This document shows, one piece after another, positions 9,458 through 19,537 of a stretch of DNA of 64,000 bases. A model generated the notes under the pieces. That model did not search any database and had not been told where the DNA came from. It saw nothing but the letters and a program-made list of their open reading frames with translations. The translations under genes and the position numbers were made by a program. The stretch spans positions 124,001 to 188,000 of the forward strand of contig JACPIT010000002.1 of assembly GCA_016187945.1 (NCBI GenBank), written 5' to 3'. This DNA comes from Opitutia bacterium. Its GTDB lineage: Bacteria; Verrucomicrobiota; Verrucomicrobiia; Opitutales; Opitutaceae. Numbering within the stretch: the stretch's first letter is position 1; every line of letters begins with the position of its first letter.

Positions 9458-9549
9458 CGCCGGTCTTCGACCGGCGACGTTACGATGACGTTGGTGAGCG
9501 CGTCTTGCGAGCCGAAGCTCGATGCCGCCGGTCGAAGACCGGCGCTGCC
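9454..9549. repeat. Double-hairpin repeat, family E (GCCGGTCTTCGACCGGC core)
   Basis: Left arm GTAGCGCCGGTCTTCGACCG and right arm GCCGGTCGAAGACCGGCGCT are inverted, with about 45 bases between. The left arm contains the xerD-like stop codon; the right arm ends exactly at the stop codon of the convergent MFS gene. It fills the whole intergenic space. Confidence 0.88.
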
Positions 9550-10836
9550 TCAATGCTCCGCTTCCCGTGTCTCGTGACTCAGCAAAATGGCCGCGAGCGT
9601 CACCGCCGCGACGCTGGCGAGATAATAGCCGACCGCGTGCAGCCCGTAGCGCGTCGCGAGTTCCGTCGCCGCATACGGCGCGAGCGACGCCCCGAGGATG
9701 CCGGCCAAGTTGAACGTCATCGACGCCCCCGTGTAGCGCACCGCGGTCGGAAACAACTCCGAGAGCATCGTGCCGAGCGGGCCATACGTGAGCCCCATCA
9801 GCGCGAAGCCCACGATCATCGCCGCGAACGCGCCCGCGGTGCCGGCCTGGAACAGCGGCGCGAGCGCCAGCCCGAAAATCGCAATCGCCACCGTGACCAG
9901 CGCCAGCGTCAGTCGCCGGCCGCGCACGTCCGCCATCACCGCCGACGTCGGGATCGCGGCGGCGAAGAACAGCACGCCCGTCATCTGGATGAGTAGGAAT
10001 TTTTCCCGCGTGAACCCGAGCTTGGTCGTTCCCCAACTCAGGCAGAACACCGTCAGCAGATAAAACAGCGTGAACGTCGCCACCGCGACGAGCGTCCCGA
10101 GCACGAGCGCGCGCGTGTGCGTCTTGAGGACCGCCGCGATCGGCACCGCGACGCGTTTTTCCTGCGCCATCGCCCGCGCGAACGCCGGCGTCTCGCTGAT
10201 TTTCAGCCGCACCCATAACCCCACCAGCACGAGCGCTGCGCTCGCGACGAACGGCAACCGCCAGCCCCACGCGAGAAACTGGGCATCGGTGAGCGTTTTC
10301 GAGAGCACGACGAAGATGCCGCCGGAACACAGGAAGCCGATCGGCGCGCCCAGTTGCGGAAACATGCCATACCACGCGCGCTTGCCCGGCGGCGCGTTTT
10401 CGGTCGCGAGCAGCACCGCGCCGCCCCATTCGCCGCCGAGTCCGAAACCTTGCCCGAATCGGCACACCGCCAGCAGGACCGGCGCCGCGAGGCCGATCGT
10501 CGCGTAGGTCGGCAACAGCCCGATCAGCACCGTCGAGACGCCCATCGTGAGCAGCGCGGCGACGAGCGTGGCCTTGCGCCCGATGCGATCGCCGAAATGC
10601 CCGAACACCGCCGAGCCCACCGGCCGCGCGAAGAACGCCAGCGCGAACGTCGCGAACGACTGCAGCGTCGCCGAGGCCGGTTCCGAGGCCGGAAAAAACA
10701 ATCTCGGAAACACCAGCACCGCCGCCGTGGCGTAGATGTAGAAATCGAAAAACTCGATCGTCGTGCCCGCGAGACTCGCGAGCAGGACGCGTCGGGCGGA
10801 ATTGGCGGGGCGTGGATCGGAGCCGGGGTCGCTCAT
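9550..10836 (-). CDS. MFS transporter, metabolite:H+ symporter (MHS) type
   Basis: Twelve-helix secondary transporter of 428 residues. The N-terminus (SLAGTTIEFFDFYIYATAAV), the loop GHFGDRIGRKATL between helices 2 and 3, and RFGQGFGLGGEWGGAVLLATE in the fourth helix region are hallmarks of the MHS subfamily (ShiA, ProP, KgtP relatives), which import small organic acids or compatible solutes with protons. The substrate cannot be told from sequence. It is transcribed alone on the minus strand, convergent with the Xer gene. The start MSDPGSDP at 10836 is the only reasonable one. Confidence 0.9.
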   Translation of the reverse strand: MSDPGSDPRPANSARRVLLASLAGTTIEFFDFYIYATAAVLVFPRLFFPASEPASATLQSFATFALAFFARPVGSAVFGHFGDRIGRKATLVAALLTMGVSTVLIGLLPTYATIGLAAPVLLAVCRFGQGFGLGGEWGGAVLLATENAPPGKRAWYGMFPQLGAPIGFLCSGGIFVVLSKTLTDAQFLAWGWRLPFVASAALVLVGLWVRLKISETPAFARAMAQEKRVAVPIAAVLKTHTRALVLGTLVAVATFTLFYLLTVFCLSWGTTKLGFTREKFLLIQMTGVLFFAAAIPTSAVMADVRGRRLTLALVTVAIAIFGLALAPLFQAGTAGAFAAMIVGFALMGLTYGPLGTMLSELFPTAVRYTGASMTFNLAGILGASLAPYAATELATRYGLHAVGYYLASVAAVTLAAILLSHETREAEH

Positions 10837-10987
10837 GCGTGCGAGCGGTTATGCGGCGCCGCGCCCCGAGGTCAACGTCCGCGCCCGGAGATGACGCGCG
10901 GCCACCAGCCGTCGCCTCTCGCCGGGCGTGCGCCGCCGTCCACCAAAATTCCTGTAACCCGCCGCCGCTCCCGCGGGTTCTCTGCCC

Positions 10988-13435
10988 GTGCACTCCCTCC
11001 TCTCGGCCGATTCCCTGCGTCAAACCCTCCGGCGTCTGCTGCGCGAGCGTGGCTTCACCGCCACCGTCGTCCTCACCCTCGCACTCTGCATCGGGGCGAA
11101 CGTCGCGATCTTCGCCGTCGTCGATGCCGTGCTGGTCCGCGCGCTGCCGTTTCCCGAGCCGGAACGCCTCGTCACCGCGGTCAACGCCTATCCGGGCGCC
11201 GGCGTCGAGCGCGCGGGCGCCTCGCTGCCGAACTACTACGACCGCAAGGCCGCGGTCAAAGCCTTCGCCTCCACCGCGATCATCCAGGGCGGCAGCGCCA
11301 CCGTCGGCGACGCCGGTTCGCCGCAGCGCGTCGACCGCGCGCGCGTGTCGCCGGAATTTTTCGCCACGCTCGGCGTGCCGCTCGCGATGGGCCGCACCTT
11401 CACCGAGGAGGAGATGTTCTACAAAGCCTCCGGCGTCGCGATCCTCACCGACGGTTACTGGCGCGCGCATTTCAACGCCGACCCCGCCGTGCTCGGCAAG
11501 ACCTTCACGGTCGACAGCCAGCCGGTGACCGTCATCGGCGTGCTGCCGCCGGGCTTCCGTTTCCTTTCGGAAAAAGCGCAGTTCTTCATCCCCGCCGCGT
11601 CGAATCCCGAGGACCGCAAACCTGACCGCCGCCACTCGAACAACTTCGGCCTCATCGCGCGCCTCGCGCCCGGCGCCACGCTCGCTTCGGCGCAGGCGCA
11701 GATCGATGCGTTCAACGCCGAGCAACTCAAGGACGACCCCTACGCGCACCTCATCAAGGGCGCCGGCTACCAGACGAAAGTTTTTGCGCTGCACGCCGAT
11801 CACGTCCGCGAAGTCCGCCCGATTCTCCTCCTCCTGCAAGGCGGCGTGCTCTTCCTGCTGCTCATCGGCGGCGTGAATCTCGTCAACCTCCTTCTCATCC
11901 GCGCGAGCGGTCGCGCGAAGGAAATCGCCGTCCGTCAGGCGCTCGGCGCGAGTCGCCGCGACATCGCCAACGGCGTCGTGCTCGAAACCGTCCTCCTCGC
12001 GCTCGCGGGCGGCCTGCTCGGACTCGCGATCGGCGCGGGCGGCGTGCAACTGCTTGCCGCGCTCGGCACCGCGCAGTTGCCGCTCGGCACCACGATCGCG
12101 TTCGACGGCCGCGTCGCGGCGGTCGCGCTCGCCGGCGCCGTCGGCGTCGGTCTCGCGCTCGCGCTGCCGGTCATCTGGTTCAACTCCCACACGCGCCTCG
12201 CGCCGGTGCTCCAGGCCGAGAGTCGCGGCGGCACGGTCACGCGCTCGACGCAGCGCCTGCGCCACGCGTTCATTGTCACGCAAGTCGCCCTCGCCTACGT
12301 GTTGCTCGCCGGCGCGGGTTTGCTCGGCCTCAGCTTGCAACGCGTGCTCGAGACGAAGCCGGGCTTCAACGCCGACCAGGTGCTCACCGGCCAAATCTCG
12401 CTGCCGTGGAAAAATTATCCCGAGACGAAGCCGAAACTGGCATTCGTCGAACGATTGCTCGCGGACCTGCGCGCGCAACGCGGCGTCGTCGCCGTCGGCC
12501 TGAACACGAATCTGCCGATGACCGGCAACACGAACGACAACGCAATCGCGATCGAAGGCATCGAGCTGAAACCCGGCGACACGATCCGCGCGCACTACAC
12601 GTCCGGCGCCGCCGGCGACTATTGGCGCGCGCTCAACATCCCGCTCCTCGAAGGCCGTCTGCTCGAAGAGGCCGACAATCACCGCGAGCAGCGCGTGTGC
12701 GTCGTCGATCAGGATTTCGCGCAGCGCTACTGGCCGGGGAAAAGCGCGCTCGGTCACCGCTTGGTGAACGGTCCGACTTTCGAGGAGAAGGAGGCGTTCA
12801 CGATCGTCGGCGTCGTCGGCAACGTGAAGCAGACGAATCTCGCCGAGACTTCCGCGCAGGGCGCGCTCTATTTTCCGTATCAGCACTACGCGTCGGGCGG
12901 CTTCTCGATCGTGCTGCGCAGCACGCTGCCCGCCGCCGCGCTCGCGCCGATGCTCCAGAAAACCGTGCGGCAGATCGATTCGGCGCTGCCCGTGAACGAC
13001 CTCAAGCCGATGCAGGCGTGGGTCGACGAATCGGTCGTCGTCCGGCGTTCGCCCGCGGTGTTGGCGGCGATCTTCGCCGGCGTCGCGCTCGTCCTCGCGG
13101 CGATCGGCACCTATGGCGTGCTCGCCTATGCGGTGAACCAGCGCCGTCGCGAAATCGGCGTGCGCATGGCGCTCGGCGCGCAGCCGCGGCAAGTGCTCGG
13201 GCAATTCCTCGGGCTCGGTGTGCGGCTCCTGTTCGCCGGCACGGCGCTCGGTCTCGTCGGCGCGTGGGGTGTCGGTCGCGCGATGAAAAGTCAGCTCTTC
13301 GGCGTCGACGCGGTGCACCCCGGCGTGCTGGCGGTGACGGCCGCGGTGCTGTTGCTCGTCGTGCTCGCGGCAACGTTCCTGCCCTCGCACCGCGCCTCGC
13401 GCGTGTCGCCGATCGACGCGCTGCGCGACGACTGA
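10988..13435 (+). CDS. ABC-type permease of the ADOP family (MacB/FtsX duplicate)
   Basis: 815 residues with the layout of acidobacterial duplicated orphan permeases: an N-terminal helix (residues ~25-52), a MacB-like periplasmic domain (~53-270), an FtsX membrane bundle (~272-430, including [20 protein letters not shown]), a second periplasmic domain (~445-690) and a second FtsX bundle (~690-805, including [16 protein letters not shown]-like [16 protein letters not shown]). No ATPase gene is adjacent, typical of this orphan family. The start is GTG at 10988 ([20 protein letters not shown], a usual ADOP N-terminus) behind a C-rich leader. Its role may be mechanotransmission or export; the substrate is unknown. 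Confidence 0.9.
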   Translation: MHSLLSADSLRQTLRRLLRERGFTATVVLTLALCIGANVAIFAVVDAVLVRALPFPEPERLVTAVNAYPGAGVERAGASLPNYYDRKAAVKAFASTAIIQGGSATVGDAGSPQRVDRARVSPEFFATLGVPLAMGRTFTEEEMFYKASGVAILTDGYWRAHFNADPAVLGKTFTVDSQPVTVIGVLPPGFRFLSEKAQFFIPAASNPEDRKPDRRHSNNFGLIARLAPGATLASAQAQIDAFNAEQLKDDPYAHLIKGAGYQTKVFALHADHVREVRPILLLLQGGVLFLLLIGGVNLVNLLLIRASGRAKEIAVRQALGASRRDIANGVVLETVLLALAGGLLGLAIGAGGVQLLAALGTAQLPLGTTIAFDGRVAAVALAGAVGVGLALALPVIWFNSHTRLAPVLQAESRGGTVTRSTQRLRHAFIVTQVALAYVLLAGAGLLGLSLQRVLETKPGFNADQVLTGQISLPWKNYPETKPKLAFVERLLADLRAQRGVVAVGLNTNLPMTGNTNDNAIAIEGIELKPGDTIRAHYTSGAAGDYWRALNIPLLEGRLLEEADNHREQRVCVVDQDFAQRYWPGKSALGHRLVNGPTFEEKEAFTIVGVVGNVKQTNLAETSAQGALYFPYQHYASGGFSIVLRSTLPAAALAPMLQKTVRQIDSALPVNDLKPMQAWVDESVVVRRSPAVLAAIFAGVALVLAAIGTYGVLAYAVNQRRREIGVRMALGAQPRQVLGQFLGLGVRLLFAGTALGLVGAWGVGRAMKSQLFGVDAVHPGVLAVTAAVLLLVVLAATFLPSHRASRVSPIDALRDD

Positions 13436-13560
13436 GTAGCCCCGGTCTTCGACCGGCCCAAGCGCCACTCGTATGGCCGCGTCGGACGCTGCTCGTTTGG
13501 CGCACGGAGACTGAGCCGATGTCTTCGGCGGCCGCAGGCTTGGACCACACGCCGAGGGGC
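13436..13560. repeat. Degenerate family E repeat
   Basis: CCGGTCTTCGACCGG just after the ADOP stop is a perfect hairpin like the arms of the element at 9454. A matching right arm is hard to recognise, so this copy looks decayed. No gene is visible in 13436-13614. Confidence 0.5.
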
Positions 13561-13614
13561 CGGGCGGCAAATGCAGGCTTCCGCCGCGCGCGGCGATGCG
13601 GTTAGCTGGCGCGC

Positions 13615-14448
13615 ATGACCGAACAACAGCAGCACGTCGACCACGTCCGCCTGTCCGCCGAAAAGATCGCGGCCGCTTGCGGGAAACTCGCCCCGAAGAT
13701 CGCGATCATTCTGGGCTCCGGCCTCGGCGGCCTCGCCGCGAAAGTCGAAGACGCCGTCGTCCTTGCGTATCGCGACCTGCCGGGCTTTCCGATTCTCACG
13801 GTGGCCGGTCACGCGGGGCAGCTCATCATCGGCAAACTCGGCGGCGTGCCCGTGATCGTGCTGAACGGCCGCAAGCATTTCTACGAAACGGCCGACGCGT
13901 ATCCACTGAAAACGATGATCCGTTCGGTCCGCGCGGCGGGCGTCGAGACGCTGTTCCTCTCGAACGCGGCCGGCAGCCTGCGCGCGCACATCGGCGTGAG
14001 CCAACTGATGCTCATCACCGACCACATCAATTTTCTCGGTCTCAACCCACTCACCGGGCCGAACGACGAGACGTTCGGCCCTCGCTTCTTTCCGGTGACG
14101 GACGCGTGGGATGCGAGCCTGCGCGCGAAGATCAAAGCCGTCGCACAGCGCGAGGGCGTGACGCTGCACGAGGGCGTTTACGTGGCGTTCCGCGGACCGT
14201 CCTTCGAGACGCCGGCGGAGATTCGCATGGTGCAAGGGTGGGGCGCGGACGCGGTCGGCATGTCGAGCGTGCCGGACTGCCTGATCGCGCGCCATTGCGG
14301 CCTGAAGGTCGCCGGCGTGTCGTGCATCACGAACATGGGCGCGGGACTCTCCGACGAACACCTGACGCACGCGCACACGCTGGAAAACGCCGCCCGTGGC
14401 GCTGCGGCATTCGAGCGGCTCGTGATCGCGGCGGTGAAGGAACTCTGA
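13615..14448 (+). CDS. Purine nucleoside phosphorylase (trimeric, family PNP)
   Basis: Splits purine nucleosides with phosphate into base and ribose 1-phosphate, for salvage. 277 residues. Family signatures: phosphate loop GSGLG (34-38), His66 (AGHAG), RKHFYE (86-91), SNAAGSL (116-122), FRGPSFETPAEIR (192-204) with Glu198, Met216, and ITN with Asn240, the usual purine-contacting Asn of the 6-oxopurine-specific class. Guanosine and inosine are therefore the likely substrates; MTA phosphorylase is a less likely alternative because the Asn is kept. It stands alone between two repeat clusters. Start ATG 13615 without Shine-Dalgarno. Confidence 0.94.
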   Translation: MTEQQQHVDHVRLSAEKIAAACGKLAPKIAIILGSGLGGLAAKVEDAVVLAYRDLPGFPILTVAGHAGQLIIGKLGGVPVIVLNGRKHFYETADAYPLKTMIRSVRAAGVETLFLSNAAGSLRAHIGVSQLMLITDHINFLGLNPLTGPNDETFGPRFFPVTDAWDASLRAKIKAVAQREGVTLHEGVYVAFRGPSFETPAEIRMVQGWGADAVGMSSVPDCLIARHCGLKVAGVSCITNMGAGLSDEHLTHAHTLENAARGAAAFERLVIAAVKEL

Positions 14449-14485
14449 AGCGCGGCCGAGGCGCCGCGGTCGCGATCGATCCGGT

Positions 14486-14562
14486 TCTAGGAGCGGCTTG
14501 ACGCCGCGATTGGTTCGTTGCGTGCGCCGCGCTCGAATCGCGGCGTAAAGCCGCTCCTACAA
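14486..14562. repeat. Double-hairpin repeat, family B
   Basis: Arms TAGGAGCGGCTTGACGCCGC and its inverse around a ~25-base spacer; a one-base variant of the element at 6414. Confidence 0.88.
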
Positions 14563-14590
14563 GAAAGCGCGCGCGAACGCGGGCGCAGAG

Positions 14591-14650
14591 TAGTGCGGTG
14601 CTTTAGCCCGCACTGAAAACGCCCCGGCACGGGCTGAAGCACCGCGCTAC
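14591..14650. repeat. Double-hairpin repeat, family C
   Basis: TAGTGCGGTGCTTTAGCCCG and GGCTGAAGCACCGCGCTAC as inverted arms. It sits between PNP and the convergent lipoprotein gene. Confidence 0.85.
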
Positions 14651-14670
14651 GGCTCGCGTGCGCTGCCGCC

Positions 14671-14985
14671 TCAGTTCCGCGGCGCTTTCGCGAGGTCGCT
14701 CTCGAACTTCTCCTGCTCCGCCTTCTGCTTGGCCGCGGAATCGTAGAGCGTGTAGCTCTCGGTCGAGTTGCCGAGGTCGCGCCACTCGTCGCGCGCTTTC
14801 ATCGCGGCGTCGCCGTCTTTCAGGCCCATCTGCTTCAATTGCGACTCGCGGCGGGCAATCCAAGTTTCGGCTTGGGTGCGGTCGCGTTGCGCCGCGGCGC
14901 GCGGAACGTTTGCCGGCGCTTCACAACCGGCGAGAAATAGCGTGGCGAGCAGAGCGGGAACGGCAACGCATGCGAGCAGTTTCAT
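14671..14985 (-). CDS. Small putative lipoprotein
   Basis: 104 residues. Signal peptide with a lipobox (LFLAGC, Cys21), so probably a lipid-anchored envelope protein. The mature part is charged and helical, Lys/Glu/Gln-rich at the C-terminus (KQKAEQEKFESDLAKAP), with no motif I recognise. I chose the ATG at 14985 because it begins the signal sequence MKLLACVAV; the frame stays open for a long way upstream, but that is the shadow of the gamma-glutamyltransferase gene. Function unknown. Confidence 0.75.
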   Translation of the reverse strand: MKLLACVAVPALLATLFLAGCEAPANVPRAAAQRDRTQAETWIARRESQLKQMGLKDGDAAMKARDEWRDLGNSTESYTLYDSAAKQKAEQEKFESDLAKAPRN

Positions 14986-15126
14986 GCCAGGAGATTTGCC
15001 GGGAATCACCGCCGTCTCAAGCGCGAAGCCGGTCATCGTCCTACGCCGGCGTCGCGCGGTTTGACTTGGCGACTCGAATGCGGAGAGTGGCGCCCGTCCC
15101 GCCGCGCCGTCCAACCCCTCCCCGTC

Positions 15127-17019
15127 ATGCGCTCTTGCTTCCGCCTTCTCGCCGCCGCCGCGACCGTTTCGCTCGTCCTCGCCGCGCCCGCTGCCGCCCA
15201 GCGCACCAACAAGCCGATCCTCCACGGCAAAAACTGGGTCGCCGTCACCGGCAAGCCGCTCGGCGCCACCGCGGGCGCGATGATTTTTGCGAAAGGCGGC
15301 AACGCCGTCGACGCCACCTGCGCGATGCTCGCCGCGGTGTGCACGATGTGGGACACGCTCGGCTGGGGCGGCGAGACGCAGGCGCTGATCTACAACCCGC
15401 GCACGAAGCAGGTCGTCGGCGTCAACGCGCTCGGCGTCGCTCCGACCGGCGCGACCGTCGAGTTTTTTAGGAAGAACGGCTACGCCTATCCGCCCGAATA
15501 CGGCCCGCTCGCCGCCGTGACGCCCGGCACGCCCGGCGGCCTGATGACGATGCTCGCGGAATACGGCACGATGTCGCTCGCCGACGTGCTCGCGCCCGCG
15601 ATCGCGATGGCCGACGGCTACCCGATCGAGGCGCAAGCGGCCGACACCATCGAGCGTTTCCGCGGCGAAATCGCGAAATGGCCCTACTCGAAAAGCGTTT
15701 TCCTGACGCACCTCGACGAAAAGGATGCGGCGAAACGCGCCGCGCCGCGCGCCGGCGAAATTTTTCACCAGCCGGACCTCGCCGCGATGCTCCGCAAACT
15801 CGTCGAGGCCGAGCGCGCCGCGCTCGCTGCCGGCAAGGACCGCAAGGCCGCGATCATGGCCGCCTACGAGCGTTTCTACCGCGGCGACATCGCGGACGAA
15901 CTCGTGCGCTGCACGCGCGAGCAAGGCGGCCTCTTCACCAAGGAGGATCTCGCGCGCTGGCAGGTGAAGCTCGAGCAGCCCGTCTCGACCAACTATCGCG
16001 GCATCGACGTCTACAAGCTCACGACGTGGACGCAGGGCCCGGCGCTGCTCCAGGCGCTGAACATCCTCGAAAACGCCGATCTCCGCGCGATGGGCTACAA
16101 CAGCACGCGCTACATCCACACCGTCTATCAGGCGATGAACCTGGCGTTCGCCGACCGCGATTTCTACTACGGCGACCCTGATTTTCCGCCGGAGGAGCCA
16201 GTTCGCGGCCTGCTCTCGAAAGACTACGCGAAGATCCGGTTCCAGACGATCAACTGGACGAAGAACGACGCCAAGGCGCATCCGGGCGATCCGTATCCGT
16301 TCCAAGGCGGCACGAATCCGTTCGCGGAGTTGCTGCAGAAATGGACGCCGCAGCCGCCTTCGAGCGCGACCAAGCCCGCGTCGTTCCAAGTCGCAGCGAG
16401 CACGCCGCCGATTTTCACCGACGACGAGTATTTCAAGATGGGCACGACCTCGATCCAGGCCGCCGACGCTGAAGGCTGGGTCGTCTCCGTCACGCCGAGC
16501 GGCGGCTGGATTCCCGCAGTCGTTGCGGGCAAGACCGGCGTCGGCCTCTCGCAACGCATGCAGAGCTGGGTGCTCGATCCGGCGATGAACCCGTTCAACG
16601 TGCTCGAGCCCGGCAAGCGCCCGCGTGTGACGCTCACGCCGTCGCTCGCGTTGAAAGACGGCAAGCCGTTCCTCGCGTTCTCGGTGCAGGGCGGCGACAC
16701 CCAGGACCAGAACCTCCTCCAGTTTTTCCTCAGCTTCGTCGAGTTCGGCCTGAACGTGCAGCAGGCGGTTGAGGCGGCGGCGTTCAACAGCTACCAGATG
16801 CAGTCGTCGTTCGGCGACCACCGCAGCGAACCGGGCCGCATCCAAGTGCGTGCCGACACGCCGCCGTGGGTGCGCGCCGAGCTGGCGAAGATGGGCTACA
16901 AGGTCGAAACCGTCGAGCGCACGAGCGGTCCAGTAACGGCGATCTACATCGATCAGGCGAACCACGCGTTCCAAGGCGCGGCGTCGGACTTCGGCGAGGA
17001 TTACGGCATCGCGTGGTAA
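15127..17019 (+). CDS. Gamma-glutamyltransferase family protein
   Basis: N-terminal nucleophile hydrolase that acts on gamma-glutamyl compounds such as glutathione in the periplasm. 630 residues with a signal peptide (residues 1-24, ending AAPAAAQ). Fold landmarks: GKPLGATAGAMIFAKGGNAV (substrate-domain start), YGPLAAVTPGTPGG, and the self-processing site MGTTSIQAAD with Thr440 as expected nucleophile of the small subunit, then VTLTPSLALKDGKP and VQGGDTQDQ. The usual HTTHYSVVD motif is changed to GTTSIQAAD, so substrate preference may differ from classical GGT; cephalosporin-acylase-like members are an alternative. The ATG at 15127 was chosen because it starts the signal peptide. Confidence 0.87.
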   Translation: MRSCFRLLAAAATVSLVLAAPAAAQRTNKPILHGKNWVAVTGKPLGATAGAMIFAKGGNAVDATCAMLAAVCTMWDTLGWGGETQALIYNPRTKQVVGVNALGVAPTGATVEFFRKNGYAYPPEYGPLAAVTPGTPGGLMTMLAEYGTMSLADVLAPAIAMADGYPIEAQAADTIERFRGEIAKWPYSKSVFLTHLDEKDAAKRAAPRAGEIFHQPDLAAMLRKLVEAERAALAAGKDRKAAIMAAYERFYRGDIADELVRCTREQGGLFTKEDLARWQVKLEQPVSTNYRGIDVYKLTTWTQGPALLQALNILENADLRAMGYNSTRYIHTVYQAMNLAFADRDFYYGDPDFPPEEPVRGLLSKDYAKIRFQTINWTKNDAKAHPGDPYPFQGGTNPFAELLQKWTPQPPSSATKPASFQVAASTPPIFTDDEYFKMGTTSIQAADAEGWVVSVTPSGGWIPAVVAGKTGVGLSQRMQSWVLDPAMNPFNVLEPGKRPRVTLTPSLALKDGKPFLAFSVQGGDTQDQNLLQFFLSFVEFGLNVQQAVEAAAFNSYQMQSSFGDHRSEPGRIQVRADTPPWVRAELAKMGYKVETVERTSGPVTAIYIDQANHAFQGAASDFGEDYGIAW

Positions 17020-17021
17020 AG

Positions 17022-17091
17022 TGGAGGGCCCGCCTCCCGGCGGGCCGCGATCGACGCTCGAGGTGCGGCCCGCGGGGACGCGGGCCCTCCC
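17022..17091. repeat. Double-hairpin repeat, family D (GGAGGGC...GCCCTCC)
   Basis: GGAGGGCCCGCCTCCCGGCG and CGCGGGGACGCGGGCCCTCC form inverted arms around an AT-poor spacer. It lies directly after the GGT stop. An open frame through it reaches the next gene, so automatic start calling may wrongly include it in the E1 protein. Confidence 0.8.
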
Positions 17092-17206
17092 GCGCGCGGC
17101 GATGGCGGTGACGCGTCGTCGGTGCGCTACTCGCTCACCTTTCGCCAAACGATGCGGACAGCTTGTGATTGCCCTGCCGTATGACACTGCTTTCCTCGCG
17201 ACTGCT

Positions 17207-19435
17207 GTGTCGAAAACCCGCGTCGAGATCGTCCAGGAGACTTTTCTCAACTGGCTGGCGTCCGCCCCGACGCCGACCGCCCGCCTCGAAGAAGACGAGC
17301 CGCTCGGCGCGCACACGACACTGACTGCGCGCCGCGCGCGAGAGATTTTCGAGGACCAACTTGCCAGCCGCCTGCTCGACGTCGCCGCGCGCGAGATGCG
17401 GAAGACGAATCAGTCGTTCTACACGATCTCCAGCGCCGGCCACGAGAACAACGCCGTCGTTGGCGCGCTGCTGCGTTTGGACGACCCGTGTTTCCTGCAC
17501 TACCGCTCGGGCGGCCTGATGCTGGCGCGCTCGCGGCAGGCCGGCGACGTCGACGGCATTCTCGACACCGTGCGCTCGTTCTGCGCGTCGGCCGACGATC
17601 CAATCTCCGGGGGGCGCCACAAGGTCTGGGGCAGCAAACGCCTCTGGGTGCCGCCGCAGACGAGCACCATCGCCTCGCACCTGCCGAAGGCCTACGGCAT
17701 GGCCTACTCGCTGCGTCGCGCACATCGGCTCAGCCTCGAGAATGGCATCGGTGCGGACGCCGTCGTGCTGTGCTCGTTCGGCGACGCCTCGGCGAATCAC
17801 GCCACGGCGCTCGCCGGCATCAACTCCGCGCGCTACGCCGTGCGTCGCGGCGGCGAGGCGCCGATCGTGTTTCTCTGCGAGGACAACGGCATCGGCATCT
17901 CGGTCGAGACGCCGGCGAACTGGATTCACGACAACTTCAGCGCGCTCCCGCACCTGCACTACGTCGAAGTCGCTGGCACAATGGACGTCGTCTGGGACCG
18001 CGCCGCCGCCGCGATCGAGCACTGCCGCCGCACGCGCAAACCGGTCTTCCTGCATTTGCACACGATCCGGCTCTGGGGCCACGCCGGCACCGACGCGGAG
18101 ATTTCCTACCGCAGCGTCGCCGAGATCGAAGCGACCGAGGCGCGCGATCCGTTGCTCGCGAATGCGCGCCTGCTCGTCGCCTCCGGCGCGGCCACGCCGG
18201 ACGAGTTGCGCGAAATGGTCCGCACCGTGCAGTCGCGTATCGCCGCCGCGGCGGCGGAAGTCGTCCGCGCGCCGAAGCTCACGAGCGTCGCGGAAATCGT
18301 GCGACCGCTCGCGCCTTACGACGAGGCGGCGATCCGCGCGGTCGCGCGCGAACTGGTGCAGCCCGAGGTGCGGCTCGAGCATTTTGGCACGTTGCCCGAA
18401 AAGGAAACCGCGCCGCTGAAGCGCACGCTCTGCGCGCACGTGAATGCCGCGCTCGCGGACGAGATGCTGCGCTTCCCCGAGATCGGCGTGTTCGGCGAGG
18501 ACGTCGGCCGGAAGGGCGGCGTCTATGGCGCGACGCAGGGACTGCAGAAGACTTTCGGGCCGCACCGTTGTTTCGACACGCTGCTCGACGAGACGACGAT
18601 CCTCGGCACGGCGCAGGGCGCGGCCACGGCGGGGCTGCTGCCGATCCCGGAGATCCAATACCTCGCCTACCTCCACAACGCGCTCGACCAGCTCCGCGGC
18701 GAGGCGTGTTCGTTGCAGTATTTTTCCAACGGCCAGTTTGCGAACCCGATGGTCGTGCGCGTGCAGGGGCTCGCTTACCAGAAGGGCTTCGGCGGGCATT
18801 TCCACAATGACAACTCCATCGGCGCGCTGCGCGATATTCCCGGCCTCCTCGTTGGCGTGCCTTCGCGCGGCGACGATGCAGCGATGATGCTGCGCGGGCT
18901 CGTCGCGACGGCGCGCGCGTGCGGTCGCGTGGCAGTGTTCATCGAGCCGATCGCGCTCTACCACGAGCGCGACCTCTACGCCGACGGCGACGGCGCGTGG
19001 CTCTCCGACTACCCGACGCCCGAGCGGATGCTGCTGCCCGGCGAGGTGGGCGTGTTTCACCCGAAGGCGAAAGACCTCTTGATTGTCACCTACGGCAACG
19101 GCGTGCGACTCTCGCTGCGCGCCGCGACGATGCTCGCGGAAAAGAAAATCGCCGCGCGCGTGCTCGATGCGCGTTGGCTGAATCCGCTGCCGCTCGAAGC
19201 GATCAAGAAGCACGCCGCCGCGTGCGGGCGTGTGCTCGTGGCCGACGAGTGCCGCGCGACGGCGGGCGGCATTGCCGACGCGGTGATTGCCGCGTTGGCC
19301 GAGGACGGTTTCGCGGGCCCAATGGCGTCCGTGCGCGCAGTGGATACCTACGTGCCGCTCGCGGCGGCGGCGAATCTCGTGCTCATTTCGGATAAGCAGA
19401 TCGCGGAGGCGGCGGAGAAACTTTGCCGGAAGTAG
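17207..19435 (+). CDS. 2-oxoacid dehydrogenase E1, fused alpha and beta subunits
   Basis: Thiamine-diphosphate enzyme that decarboxylates a 2-oxoacid and passes the acyl group to a lipoyl E2. About 742 residues: alpha-like part (to ~390) with TISSAGHENNAVVGAL and the ThDP-Mg motif as GDASANH (192-198; normally GDG...N), and beta-like part (~405-742) with FGEDVGRKGGVYGATQGL, AQGAATAGLLPIPEIQYLAY and the C-terminal transketolase domain. This fused form resembles branched-chain 2-oxoacid dehydrogenase E1 of Bacteroidota and Verrucomicrobiota. No E2 or E3 gene is near. Start is unsure: GTG 17207 (SKTRVEIV) is chosen; GTG 17165 or ATG 17101 are possible. Isovaleryl-CoA dehydrogenase at 27243 fits the same pathway. 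Confidence 0.86.
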   Translation: MSKTRVEIVQETFLNWLASAPTPTARLEEDEPLGAHTTLTARRAREIFEDQLASRLLDVAAREMRKTNQSFYTISSAGHENNAVVGALLRLDDPCFLHYRSGGLMLARSRQAGDVDGILDTVRSFCASADDPISGGRHKVWGSKRLWVPPQTSTIASHLPKAYGMAYSLRRAHRLSLENGIGADAVVLCSFGDASANHATALAGINSARYAVRRGGEAPIVFLCEDNGIGISVETPANWIHDNFSALPHLHYVEVAGTMDVVWDRAAAAIEHCRRTRKPVFLHLHTIRLWGHAGTDAEISYRSVAEIEATEARDPLLANARLLVASGAATPDELREMVRTVQSRIAAAAAEVVRAPKLTSVAEIVRPLAPYDEAAIRAVARELVQPEVRLEHFGTLPEKETAPLKRTLCAHVNAALADEMLRFPEIGVFGEDVGRKGGVYGATQGLQKTFGPHRCFDTLLDETTILGTAQGAATAGLLPIPEIQYLAYLHNALDQLRGEACSLQYFSNGQFANPMVVRVQGLAYQKGFGGHFHNDNSIGALRDIPGLLVGVPSRGDDAAMMLRGLVATARACGRVAVFIEPIALYHERDLYADGDGAWLSDYPTPERMLLPGEVGVFHPKAKDLLIVTYGNGVRLSLRAATMLAEKKIAARVLDARWLNPLPLEAIKKHAAACGRVLVADECRATAGGIADAVIAALAEDGFAGPMASVRAVDTYVPLAAAANLVLISDKQIAEAAEKLCRK

Positions 19436-19444
19436 GCTTCCCGT

Positions 19445-19525
19445 TGGAGGGCTCGGCTCCTGCCGAGCCGTAACGGTCGCGAAGCCGGTGGGACATTCGC
19501 GGCGCGGCTGGAGCCGCGCCCTCCA
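19445..19525. repeat. Double-hairpin repeat, family D
   Basis: GGAGGGCTCGGCTCCTGCCG at the left and GCGGCTGGAGCCGCGCCCTCC-type arm at the right, inverted; each arm also folds on itself (CTCGGC...GCCGAG). Confidence 0.85.
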
Positions 19526-19537
19526 CATGAATCGAGA

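Noticed and set aside
14986-17316. Upstream extension of the small lipoprotein frame over the gamma-glutamyltransferase gene
   Set aside because: The signal peptide and lipobox start at 14985; the rest is antisense shadow.
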